Source: Prasinococcaceae sp. CCMP 1430 (taxonomy: Eukaryota; Prasinodermophyta; Palmophyllophyceae; Prasinococcales; Prasinococcaceae). Taken from it: a stretch of 64,000 nucleotides of DNA. Each line of letters starts with the position of its first letter. Position 1 is the first letter of the stretch. The notes under the pieces were generated by a model. The model was not told where the DNA came from and searched no databases. It was given only the letters and a program-made list of their open reading frames with translations. The position numbers and the translations under genes are program-made. The stretch spans positions 1-64,000 of the forward strand of contig RQSC01000018.1 in assembly GCA_013416795.1 (NCBI GenBank), read 5' to 3'. This document shows, one piece after another, positions 19,761-30,382 of the stretch.

Positions 19761-20984
19761 TCACGGGCGGATGATGGGGTCGGCCTTGTTCCACCAGCGG
19801 ACGGCCTCGACGCGTGCTGGGCCGGTCGCGCTGCGCACGAACCTCGCGTACTCCTCCTTGCTGCGTGCGCACAGGCGGCCCGTGTAGAGGTCATCTGCGC
19901 TGGAGGGCTTATTAGTGTCGCCGTCGTCGCCGCTACTTGCAGCCACGGTCGACTCTGGGTCGTGCTGCTGCTCGCTGTGCATCCACAACTCCCGCCGCTG
20001 CTCGCGGAGCAGCTGCTGCTCTTGCTTGGCCTCGCGTTGCAGCGCGCGCCGCTGCTCGCCCGTCGCGCGGAGGTGCGCATCCGCGCCGTCGTCCAGGCAT
20101 TTCGATGCGGCGGAGGATGTCGAACACGGGTCGCCCGCGCGTTGCTTGCCGGCGTGCTGGCTCGCTTCGCAATCGCCATCGGCAGCGAGCGCCGAGGTGA
20201 CACGTTCGGACATGTACAGCCGCTGCGCGGCGCTGGGGTCGTACGTCCCCCTGGGGCGTTCGTCGGGTGCCTCGCGGTCGACGCGGTGCGACCCCCACGG
20301 CCGCACCAACACGCGCCCCGCGCGAGCAGCCGTGTGCAGCAGCGCGAATATTGTCACGGCGGCGCCCACCAGCGAGGCCGCCGCACCGGGTATAGTTGCG
20401 ATGCCAGGCTGGCAGCACTGCAGAGAGGCCAGCGGCCTGCTGCAGCCGCCGTGCGCAGCCACCGCCATCGATGATTCGCTGGACGCGATGCGAGAGCCTT
20501 CGAATCCCCCCGTGGGCGTCGACAGCAACAGCGGCGCATCGCCTGCTGCTAATGCCGCGCGTGGGACAGGCACCCTCACCGCGTAATGCCCCCGCGGCAG
20601 CTGCGCATCCAGCATGGCGCCTGGGCCTGGGCTGCCTCTGACGCCGTAGCCATGCTCTCCACTGCCTCTCCGGGACGCAGCCGCGGCGGCTGCCGCCGCT
20701 GCCATGTGCGGGTTGGCCGCGAGCACGTCGGGCTCGTGCGCGTTGTGCAGCCTCGCTACGTCAGCGAGCGACTCACCCCCGCTCGTGATGTGCATCAGCT
20801 CGAAGGTGCCGCCCCCCACGGCCGTGGCAGCTGTTGGCTTGCGCGCAGCATCGCCACGCGGGGGGGCGCGCCGCCTCCCGCACAGAGTAGGTGCGGACGC
20901 ATGCCTCCTGAGCGGACGAGCACGAACGCTCCTGACCGCCGCCGCGCAGCCCAGTCCCCTGGACGCGCAGGCCCCCGCCCCCAT
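19761..20984 (-). CDS. LysM-domain protein with central transmembrane segment
   Basis: 407 residues in one exon from the ATG at 20982-20984. The first 55 residues are rich in Arg, Ala and Ser and could be a plastid or mitochondrial transit peptide. A LysM-like module follows (ELMHITSGGESLADVARLHN, then LAANP), a fold that binds glycans such as peptidoglycan or chitin. A hydrophobic helix (ASLVGAAVTIFALLHTAARA) lies near the middle. The C-terminal part is charged and probably helical (EQRRALQREAKQEQQLLREQ) and ends with FVRSATGPARVEAVRWWNKA, which looks conserved. A single LysM in front of a membrane helix is known in plants and algae, but the function here is unknown. Confidence 0.65.
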   Translation of the reverse strand: MGAGACASRGLGCAAAVRSVRARPLRRHASAPTLCGRRRAPPRGDAARKPTAATAVGGGTFELMHITSGGESLADVARLHNAHEPDVLAANPHMAAAAAAAAASRRGSGEHGYGVRGSPGPGAMLDAQLPRGHYAVRVPVPRAALAAGDAPLLLSTPTGGFEGSRIASSESSMAVAAHGGCSRPLASLQCCQPGIATIPGAAASLVGAAVTIFALLHTAARAGRVLVRPWGSHRVDREAPDERPRGTYDPSAAQRLYMSERVTSALAADGDCEASQHAGKQRAGDPCSTSSAASKCLDDGADAHLRATGEQRRALQREAKQEQQLLREQRRELWMHSEQQHDPESTVAASSGDDGDTNKPSSADDLYTGRLCARSKEEYARFVRSATGPARVEAVRWWNKADPIIRP

Positions 20985-21923
20985 GTTGGTCGACGAGTCG
21001 GCGCCTCTGAGGAAGAGTCCCAGCAGCGTCCCCTACACCAGCGGTGCACTCCGAGTCGCCGACCGCCGCTGCCGCAGGCGCATACAGTAAAATAGCGCGC
21101 GGCCGCGTTACTTCGCGCCCCGGGCGTTCCAGCGCTCGCCACGCCAGGCCACGGCGCGTCCACAGCCTGGGACTGCGTCGCCCTCCGCGCCAGGCCCGCG
21201 CCTCGCCGGGCGGTTAGCGCGCGTCGCCTCCCTCTTCCCGCCACGTCCACTGATGGGTCGCCACCGGTGCGACGGCACGCGATGCTTCTTTTTTTAGGGC
21301 CTCTCGGATCGATCGTTTCCGAGGCCGCGATTCGGCCCGCGCGCCCGTCTCGGCGGGCGTCGGCGGCGGGGGGGCGCCCCGCCGCACGGCGCGGCGCGCG
21401 CGCGCGGCGGGCGCGGGAGGGTCGCGGATTTGATTTTTTCGGCGCGGCGTCCGATATCGACGCCGATGTCGCGTCGGTCAGCGTCGGTCGCCGCGCGATG
21501 TTATGAGTGCCGAGTGGCGGGCTGGCATGCAGCGGCAGGCTGGGAGCCTGGGGGAACGCGGACTCCGAGACGCGTCACCGCGTGGCGTGCCTCCTCGGCG
21601 GACGTACAGGCGCCCGCGTTGCTGAGAGGAGGATGGGGAGAGAGGCCGTGGCGCGCACGGCGCCGGTGACCGCCGACCACCGCCCACACCGACCGCGCCC
21701 CCACCGCCCCGCGCACGCGCTGTGCGCGCGCAAGCCGCCCTGTGGCACCACGGCGTTGGCACGGAGCGACGGGGAGTCCGAGGGAGACCCGGCGCGGAGG
21801 CACGCACGCGTCTGGCCGGCCGCGTGCGACGTGCTCCTGCTTTCAGAAGAGCCTTCTCTGGTTGGGTTTTTGCTGGGTTCCGGTCGGGGTATTAGGGTGT
21901 AAGATCTAGGGTTTGTATCAGGG
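20985..21923. other. Divergent spacer between LysM and substrate-binding protein genes
   Basis: About 940 bases, GC-rich with a poly-T run near 21287-21296 and TCGGCG/CGATGTCGCGTCGG short repeats at 21440-21490. A TAGGGTTT element lies at 21907-21914. No conserved coding segment; the first exon of the downstream gene may be here. Confidence 0.45.
21887..21914 (+). promoter_or_regulatory. Telo-box-like motif upstream of the substrate-binding protein
   Basis: GGTATTAGGGTG and CTAGGGTTTG occur within 28 bases, immediately 5' of the frame of the next gene. Confidence 0.4.
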
Positions 21924-23630
21924 GTGGTTCCGGTCGGGCCTGCGGCCTGCGCGCGCACGCGAGTGGGCGGCGCGTGCGGGCGCAGGGCAGACGGCGTGCG
22001 CCGCACGCAGCTCTCGCGGGATGGCGTGCGGCGGAGCGCGCCTCGGCGCGAGAGAGTCCGGCGCGAGGGTCGCAGGCGCGACGCGCTCCTCGCGGCCGGC
22101 GCGGCTGCGGGCGCGTGGCAGCACGCGCCGCTCGCGGCGCTCGCAGACGCCCCACTGGGCACAGCAGCTGCCGAGGCCGCGGCGGAGAAGCTCTGGGACT
22201 TCCCCGTGCCCCTCACTGTCGAGACGGTGCGCGGCTGCGCGCCCGAGCGATGGGCGAGCGAATTCCGGGGCGCGATGGCGAAGACAGCGCGCCTGAAGGT
22301 CTCGCAGAACGCCTCGCTCGCGGCAGCGTACGCTCGGCTAGGCGGTGCGGGTGCTGGCGCCAAGGGGAAGAAGAACAAAAAGCCGCTGCCGGACCTGCTC
22401 GCGCTCGGTGACGGCTATGTCGGCGCAGCCGTCGCACAGGAGTTGGTGCGGCCGCTGCCGCCGCTCCGCGCCGGCGGTGTGGTGGGCAGGAGTGACGGCG
22501 ACGCAGCTGCGGCGATCCTCGGCAGCAGCAAATGGGCGGCGGTCACGCGCAGGCAGCGGGGCACGGGTCTCGCCGGTGCCGGGAGCGCGGAGCTTTACGC
22601 ATGGCCTTATCGCTTCGGGTGCGCGCTGATCGCCTACCGCAAGGACAAGCTGCGGCGCATGGGCCTGCCGGGAGGCAGGCCCCCGTCGACGTGGGCGGAT
22701 CTGCTCTCGCCCTCGCTCAGAGGGCGTGTGGCATTTCCAGGAGCGCCGCGTGAACTGTGTGCGTACGCCCTGGCGGCGGCGGCGGACGCAGAGGGCAGGT
22801 CGCCAGGTGTGTCCACCGCTTCGCCGCTGCACACGCGCGCAACCCCACGCGTCCGCGCGCTGACTTCGTGGCGCGACCCTCGCGAACTGGCCCCCTCTCC
22901 GTGCGCCCTCACGCATCGTGCCGCCTCTCTCTCGCGCGCGCACTCCCTGCAGGCGATCCGGAACGGGTCAGCGAGGCGGAGCTCTCTGCCGCACTGGGCG
23001 CCCTGCGTGGGGCTGCGCTGTGCTTCGACAGCGGGCGCTATCTGAGCGCCTTGAGAGCAGGCGACGCGTGGGTGGCGGTCGGATGGTCGAGCGACGTCGT
23101 GCCGACGGCGTCGCGCTCTCCAACCACCATCGGGCACGTCGCGCCAGAGACGGGCTCGCCACTGTGGGCGGACGTGTTCGTGGCCCCCGCTGCAACCGAG
23201 TCGCACGGAGGTGCGCGCCGGTGCATCGCGCGCGCGCGCGCGCTCCATCTCGCCCACGCGACGCTCTGAGGTTCGCGAGCGCCCAGGGAAAGTCGCGCGC
23301 GTTCTCACCAACCAATGCTGACGCGCACCCCGGCGCACCCACCCTATGCGCACGTGTGGCGCCTCGCCAGGCGGCCTCTCGCACTCACCGCTCGCCGGGC
23401 AATACCTCGAGTTCGTGTCGCAGCCAGCGCGCGCTGCCGACCTGCGCGGCGCCACGGGCGGCGCGAGCCCGCTGCTGCTCGACTGCGGTGCGGGGCTTCC
23501 GCAGATGTTCGGCCTACGTCCGCCCGAGTGGTTGCCGTCCGAGGCAGCGCTGGGGCGCAGCGCATTCCTCACCCCGCTGCCGCGCGCGGCGGAGGACACA
23601 TACGCGCGTGCGATACGCTCAATGCGCTGA
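21924..23630 (+). CDS. Polyamine-type (putrescine/spermidine) substrate-binding protein, plastid/plant type, 3 exons
   Basis: Homologue of the solute-binding component of spermidine/putrescine-type ABC transporters, which in plants persists as a nuclear-encoded, predicted plastid protein. Exon 1 (to 22806) carries LPDLLALGDGYVGAAVAQ, AELYAWPYRFGCALIAYRKD, RPPSTWADLLSPSLRGRVA and FPGAPRELCAYAL. Exon 2 (22953-23210) carries LCFDSGRYLSALRAGDAWVA, VGWSSDVVPTA and GSPLWADVFVAPA. Exon 3 (23371-23630) carries SPLAGQYLEFVSQPARA to the stop. The introns 22807-22952 (donor GTGTGT) and 23211-23370 (donor GTGCGC) restore the expected order of motifs. The frame is open from 21924 but lacks an ATG until 22275, so the start or a transit-peptide exon is unresolved. 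No permease or ATPase gene is nearby, as expected for a eukaryotic nuclear locus. Confidence 0.82.
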
Positions 23631-23737
23631 GCAGTCGCGCGTGACGGCCTGCCCGAGGTGCTACCGCGCGCGGCCTCGGGGCGCACAGGGGCGTACGACA
23701 CGTCGCGTAGCCCGCACTCCAACCAGCGCATGTAATA

Positions 23738-24187
23738 TCAACCACACACAGTCACACACACACGCACTCTCTCTCGGCGGGCCCACCGGCGGTCTGGCGT
23801 GTCGCGCTCACCTGATGGCTTACGAGAGAGCGAGCGACCGCGCTGCGCTCGCGTGAAACCGCCCAAGCGCACGCGGCGGGCGTGGAGCTCACTTCCTTCG
23901 CGGGCAGTTCTTGCACTGTCACGGGAGGGGGCGTCACAGAGGCGCGCGTCAGACCATCTCGCATCACGCGACGAAGATGACGACAAGCGTGCGAGCAGCG
24001 TGCACCGCGCGGCGATCGCGGCGCCGCTTGGCCGCTGAGCGGTGGCGTCACACACCAGATCCTTCGTTCGCTTCGGGTGCTTGCACTTGTCCAACTTCTT
24101 CTCGGCGCACACGGTCGCGAAGCCCTCAGACGGCGCCTCGGCATCGCCGCAGTCGACATCGCCGCCGTCCTCGGGCGACTCAAGCAT
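23738..24187 (-). CDS. Weak candidate: short cysteine/lysine-rich open frame
   Basis: A 150-residue frame from the ATG at 24185-24187. Only the first 55 residues look like protein (an acidic DGGDVDCGDAEAPSEG, then VCAEKKLDKCKHPKRTKDLV); the rest is Arg/Ser-rich and looks like noncoding GC sequence. A donor-like GTGTGTGAC follows KDL, so this could be one exon of a small gene. No family recognised. Confidence 0.2.
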   Translation of the reverse strand: MLESPEDGGDVDCGDAEAPSEGFATVCAEKKLDKCKHPKRTKDLVCDATAQRPSGAAIAARCTLLARLSSSSSRDARWSDARLCDAPSRDSARTAREGSELHARRVRLGGFTRAQRGRSLSRKPSGERDTPDRRWARRERVRVCVTVCG

Positions 24188-24845
24188 GCCCGTGCGGCCA
24201 GCGCGCGGTACGCCGGCGGCGGCCGCGCGCGCGCACAGCCGCCGCGGCTGCGNCTCGCGCGCCGAGCACGCGCGCGCGCGCCCGCGCCCGCCGCGCCCCC
24301 AGCGACCCTCGCCTGGCTCCGACCCACCACGTGGGGGTCCCACAGACAGACAGCCGCCGTTCGCTCGCGCGCGTCACTCCTCTCTCTTCCTGACCTTCAG
24401 TCTGAAAGAGAACTGAGGATGACGCGATCACGTCACAACTCAGAGACGGCCTTTGAGTTTGCTATGAGGGGACTTGCCGGTCATCGTCAGCAAAAGAGTG
24501 GGAGCCGGGCGCGGAGCCAACCCGAACCCTTTGCAAACATCGCAGATTTGGGGTGAGATCACGACGAGCGTGAAAGGGTTTAATTCCGGAGGTGCGAGCT
24601 GTCTGTGGGCTGCGCGCGCAGCCTCGGCGGCGTCGGCGGCGCGCGCCCGAACCGGAACGCGGGCGGGCGGGGACCGGCGACCGCGCAGCACGGGGGAAAT
24701 GCGGACGCGCGGGGCGCCGGGGTGGCCGGCGGCGCGGCAGGTGGCGCCGGCGAGCGAGTGCAGCACGATGATGGCAAGGTGCGGGCGGTTGACGTTCGAT
24801 GCGCTGCGCAGACTTTTTTTTTTTTTTAGCGCACGGAAGGGGGAA

Positions 24846-24869
24846 CGCGCGCGCGCGCGCGCGCGCGCG
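24846..24869. repeat. (GC)n run
   Basis: GC dinucleotide run in the spacer 5' of the dynein gene. Confidence 0.9.
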
Positions 24870-25579
24870 TGCGGGCCAGCGGGTTGCCCCCCGCGAGGAG
24901 GGGCTCTCTGGCCGCGTGCGCAGGGAGGGGTTCGGGATGGCACGTTTGTGCCCGCCACGGCTTCCGCGCCGGCGGGGATGCCCCCCGGGCGGCGCTGGCG
25001 CCCGTCCGCGCCTGCCCGGTGCGCGCTCGCGCGTCGTTGCGCTCGGGCGTTTTTGGTTGTGGCCGGTGAGCACCCGCATCCGTTCGGTGCGCGACGACGC
25101 TCTCGGCGACCGCGGCGCGGACGGCAGGGCGCGCGTGCGGGTGCCGCGCGTCGTCTCCACCCAACGCTGCGCTGGCCAGCCCTCAACGCCTTGCAGCGGG
25201 AGCGGATGAGCGCCGAGGCTGTGGGTGGGTGGGCACATGTGCTGCTTGCTGCGCGCGGACGACTGCTGCTGGCGGTCGTGCCAGCAGCCGCGACGCACCA
25301 GCTCGGGAGCGCGCACTGTCCACGCAGCAGCCCCCTTTTCGCGCCGCTCCACGCCCCAAGCGTGGCTCACGGTCGTTCCATGCGATGCACGCGCGCACGC
25401 TGCCATCGCTCGCTTGCCGCGCTGCTCCCTGACAGCCGAGGCTCCTATGCATACGCGCTGCCGCCGACCCCACGCTCCATTCGCGCTGCCGCTGGCCGCT
25501 GCCGTACGCCGCCCTCGCAATCTGCTCCGCCACGCGTGCTCCGTGCGCCTGCGCTCGCGCGCCCTCTCGCTGCGCGCAG

Positions 25580-28500
25580 GTGCACGTGTCGGACTTCGAC
25601 TACTTTGAGAAGCTCGAGGAAGGTGTGCGGCGGGCGTCGGCAGTGCCAGTGGTCGGCGCCCGCCTTCCGCCGCTGCTGAGTCGCGACGTCCTCTTCACGC
25701 TGGCTGTGCCGTGCGGCGTCTCTGGCGACACGTTTTACCGCAGCCCGAGCAACCGCATCGGCTTGTACTATTCGCCGCGGACCGCGGACCTGAACGCAGC
25801 CGAACTGGGAATGCCCAGGAGCGCGCCGCTGCCACCTCTGCTCGCAAGCGTCCGGGCGAAGGCCCGGCGTGCGGGCGAGGCGAGCGCGGCAAGGGACGGT
25901 GGGAAGAAGGCGCGCCGCGTGAAGCGCGCGTGGGCGGGCGGGCCGCTGACGGGCAGCTTCAGCGCCGCGGGTGGCGCACTCGCGGGCGCTAGAAAGGGCT
26001 ACACAGCACGCCACAACGAGGCGGCGGCCGCCGAGATAGAGCGGACCACCCTGCGAGCTTCGGGCAGGCTGCTGCGCACTGGCGACGCCGGCGCCGACGC
26101 TACGTATGGTCGCGAGACTCCCATCTCTGGCTCGCGCCCGCGGCTGCCCGAGCGCTCAGCCACCGATGACGCGGCCGAGGCTGCCGCGCTCGCCGACGAG
26201 GTTGTCAGGTACCAGTGGTACCTTGAGCACGGCATGGATTCGTCGCTGGTGGCGCCCTTCCGCAACGAGTGGTTGGACAACGCGCTTCTGTTCGTGCCCG
26301 ACGGCCCCGGGCCAGGCGTATCGCGAGCTCGTTTCGACGAAATAGTCGACGAGTGCCAGGACGAAGTGCAGCGCGAGTACATTGGGGCCGCGAAGAAGGC
26401 GGTAGTTGACTACGCCCTCCTGGACGCCGCTGAGCGCGAGCGCCTCAACCTCACCGCTGTGCGCTCCATCATGCGGGGCAGACCGGACCTCGAGGCGGAA
26501 GGCCCCGACGCGCGCGCGGGCGCGCGCGATCTACCGCGGGCGTGGCGTGAGAGCGTGACGTTTGCACATGCGGCGATGGAGGGCAGCTTGCACGTGCTGA
26601 GCCCACACACGCTGCAGCTGGCAAGCATTTGGGAGGCCTTTGAGACCAAGCTGCTCGTGGACACGTCCTCGGCGGACTTCGTGCGCGCGATGCCCTTCCA
26701 GCTTGACGCAGTTCTAGGCTGGCAGCGAGAGTCGCGCGAGCGCGCGCGCGAGGCTCTGTGGAAGGAGTGGATCCCCGCGGCGGTGGCCGTGTTCCGCCGC
26801 GACCCGCCTCGACCTGCCACAAACACTCCCGAGGCCCTCGCGGCATTCTACGATTGTGCGTCGACGCTGATGTCCAACCAGCTGCGTCGCATGACGGAAG
26901 AGAGCGTGCGGGCGTTCGAGTCGCTCTTCGTGCCGTTCGAGGATTGCCCGCTCGACAGCCTCAGTCCCACAGGCCAAACACCAATTTTCTGCGTGTCGGT
27001 TGAAGTAGGCGTGGACGGCAGCTACCTGCTGTCGCCCTCGTGGCCTGAGCTGGACGGCGCGCTGCGCGAGTGCCTGCAGAGCTCGGTCCTCGCGCCGGTG
27101 GGGTTGCCGCGCCCCGACGCGGAGATCAACCGCCGCGACGGCGCAACGGCGCTCGCCACCATGTCGGCGGACGACGAGCTTGTGCAGGGCGTCACTGCGC
27201 GCGTGGCCGCGTGCGTGGCGCGCAACAAGGCCGGCGCCGACTATGTCGTGGCCATGTTCGACCAGTTCTCCGAGCTCGCCTGCACCGACGTCGAGAAGCT
27301 ATGCGCTGAGTTTGACGAGGCCAACAAGCCTGCACCAGGTCAGGCGAGCAAGCAAGTGACCGTCAAGGCGTATGCTGATGCCGTGAACAGCTACCGTCGC
27401 ATCGCCGACCAGGTGATGGTTGCCGCGCCCGCCACAGTACGGATTGGCCTCGTGGAGGTGTCCACGGTCAGCATCAAGGCCACCCTGCGCGACAAGGCGC
27501 TCGGGCTCGCGCAGCGGCTGCTCACGCAGGTGCTCGGGCGCATGCGCGCCTCGAACACCGACGTCATTGCGCGCTACGAGAAGATTCAGGCCGAAGTGAC
27601 TTCCACGTCGACCACCTCGGATGAGATTGTGTCCATGCGTAAGTATGTTGCGGCGCTGCCGGCCGTGTTGCGCGAGCTCGACGCCGAGATCAAGGTCAAC
27701 TCGCAGCGCGAGGAGTTCTTGGCGGAGTGCTACTTCGACGTGCCCATGGACGACTTCCGAACGGCAATGGTGGCTTGCGAGTGGCCCAAGAAGGCCGCGG
27801 CCATCATCGAGTCCAACAGGACCAACATCGAGGACGAGCACGACAGGTTTGAGTCGGCCCTCAAGGAGCGCCGCGCGGAGTTCTCCGAGCTCCTTGGGGC
27901 GTACGACGAGCGGCTGCTCGCCTTTGACACAGCCGGCGAGCTCGACTGCACTGAGGAGTATGCCGAGGCCGTGCGCGAGCTGGACGCCAAGCTGGAGGAC
28001 GCGGCCACCACCGCTGAGGACATCAACCGCGAGGAGGGCCTGTTCTCAATGCCGGTCACCAAGTTCAACTCGATCGCGACCATGCGATCGGGCCTCGAGC
28101 CCTACATCAAGCTCTGGACGACGGCGGCCGAATTCAAGGCGCGCGAGAATGAGTGGATGAACGCGGCGTTCGGTACGCTCGAGCCCGAGACCATCGAGGC
28201 CGCGGTGGGCGAGATGTTTCGCACGATCTACAAGCTCACCAAGGCGTTCGGCGGCGAGGAGCCGAAGGAGGAGCCACTCAAGGTGGCCGAGCACACGAAG
28301 GCGCAGATCGAGAAGATGAAGGGCGTGCTGCCGCTCATCAGCTGCCTGTGCAACCCGGGGCTGCGCGACCGCCACTGGACGGCCATCTCTGAGGTTCTCG
28401 GCTTCGAGCTGACCGCCTCAGACTCGAGCTCGTTCCGCCAGCTCGTCCGCCTGCAGGTGGCCGACAAGCTCGACGCGCTGACGGAGCTCAGCGACGGCGC

Positions 28501-30327
28501 CTCCAAGGAGTACTCGCTCGAGCGCACCCTCGACAAGATGCAGTCCGAGTGGGCGCCGCTCGAATTCGAGCTGAGCGCGTACCGCGAGACGGGCACCTTC
28601 ATCCTGAAGGGCGGCCCAATCGACGAGGCGCAGCTGCTGCTCGACGACCACGTGCTTAAGACGCAGTCGATGGGCGCCAGCCCCGCCGCCAAGCCCTTCG
28701 AGGATCGCATCGCCGATTGGGGCAGGCGCGTGACGGCCATGCAGGACATTCTGGACGCGTGGCTCAAGGTGCAGCAGGTGTGGCTGTACCTCGAGCCGAT
28801 CTTCGGGTCGGAAGACATCATGCAGCAGATGCCCACCGAGGGCGCAGCCTTCCGCGAGGTCGATGACGCGTGGCGCGTCATCATGGCCGAGACTGAGAGC
28901 GCGCCCGCCATGCTGGCGAGCGCCGACCGGGAGGGGCTGTTGGACACGCTCAACGAGTGCAATGCCAAGCTTGACATCATCCAGAAGGGCCTCGACAGCT
29001 ACCTCAACAAGAAGCGCATGGCGTTCCCGCGCTTCTTTTTCCTCGCCAACGAAGAGCTGCTCGAGATCCTGTCGGAGACCAAGGACCCGCTGCGTGTGCA
29101 GCCCTTCCTGAAAAAGTGCTTCGAGGGCATCAAGACGCTCGACTTCCAGGACGCCGAGGACGCCTCGAGCCCGAACCACCTGGACATCGTCGCCATGAAC
29201 TCGGCCGAGAACGAGCGCGTAGAGTTCACGCGCACGACAAACCCCAAGAGCGCCGCGGGCAACGTCGAGCGCTGGCTGATCGAGGTCGAGGCCATGATGC
29301 GCGAGACGCTGGTCGCGCGCGCTGCGGAGGGCGTCGCACACTACGCTCAGGTCGAGCGCGTCAAGTGGATCGTCTCGCACCCGGGCATGCTCGTGCTGTG
29401 CGGCTCACAGATCTACTGGACCAGGGAGGTGTCGGAGGCGCTCTCCACGGGCGGCACGGCCGGCCTCAAGAAGTACGAGGCTCAGTGCACCGCGCAGCTT
29501 GCCGATGTGGTCAACATGGTGCGCGGTAAGCTCACCAAGATGGAGCGCAAGACCGTGTCCGCGCTGGTGACGATCGACGTGCACTCCCGCGACGTCGTGT
29601 CCGACATGGCTGCGAAGGGTGTCTCGCTGACCTCCGATTTTGAGTGGCTCGCGCAGCTACGCTACGACCTCGACGCAGAGGGCATCGTGCAGGTCTCGAT
29701 GATCAACGCCACCAAGCGCTACGGCTACGAGTACCTGGGCAACAGTAGCCGCCTTGTCATCACGCCGCTCACCGACCGCTGCTACCGCACGCTCATGGGC
29801 GCGCTGCATCTTAACCTCGGCGGCGCGCCGGAGGGCCCTGCCGGAACTGGCAAGACAGAGACAACAAAGGTGGCCCAGCGCCGCGTGCGAGCACGGCGGC
29901 GGGGCGCGCGGCGGCGGCGGCGGCGGTGAGGAGGCGGGCGCCATGAAACGCGAGTGCTGACCCCCGTGCATCCCTGCGGCTCCCCCCTGCCCTTCCATCC
30001 CCCTCCGCCCTTTCCCCACCCACCCTTGCGCAGGACCTCGCCAAGGCGCTCGCCATGCAATGCATCGTCTTTAACTGCTCGGACGGTCTCGACTACCTGG
30101 CGATGGCAAAGTTCTTCAAGGGGGTGGCCGCCAGCGGCGCGTGGGCGTGCTTCGATGAGTTCAACCGGATCGACCTCGAGGTGCTCTCGGTCATCGCGCA
30201 GCAGATCCTCACCATCCAGCGCGCCGTCGCTGCCAGGCAGGATCGCTTCTTCTTCGAGGGCACCGACTTGCAGCTCGTGCGGACGTGTGCTGTGGTACGC
30301 AGCAGCGAGCCCACCTGTGCACGCTCA

Positions 30328-30382
<55 letters not shown>

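Larger units (their letters stand above)
23631..25579. other. Repeat-rich spacer upstream of the dynein gene
   Basis: About 1.95 kb with a CA/CT-rich run (23742-23775), a single N at 24253, AAAGGGTTTAATTCC near 24578, a poly-T run (24813-24828) and a (GC)n run (24846-24869). The first dynein exon must lie here, because exon 2 starts behind an acceptor without an ATG; ATG 25206 is one candidate but I cannot prove the splice. Confidence 0.45.
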
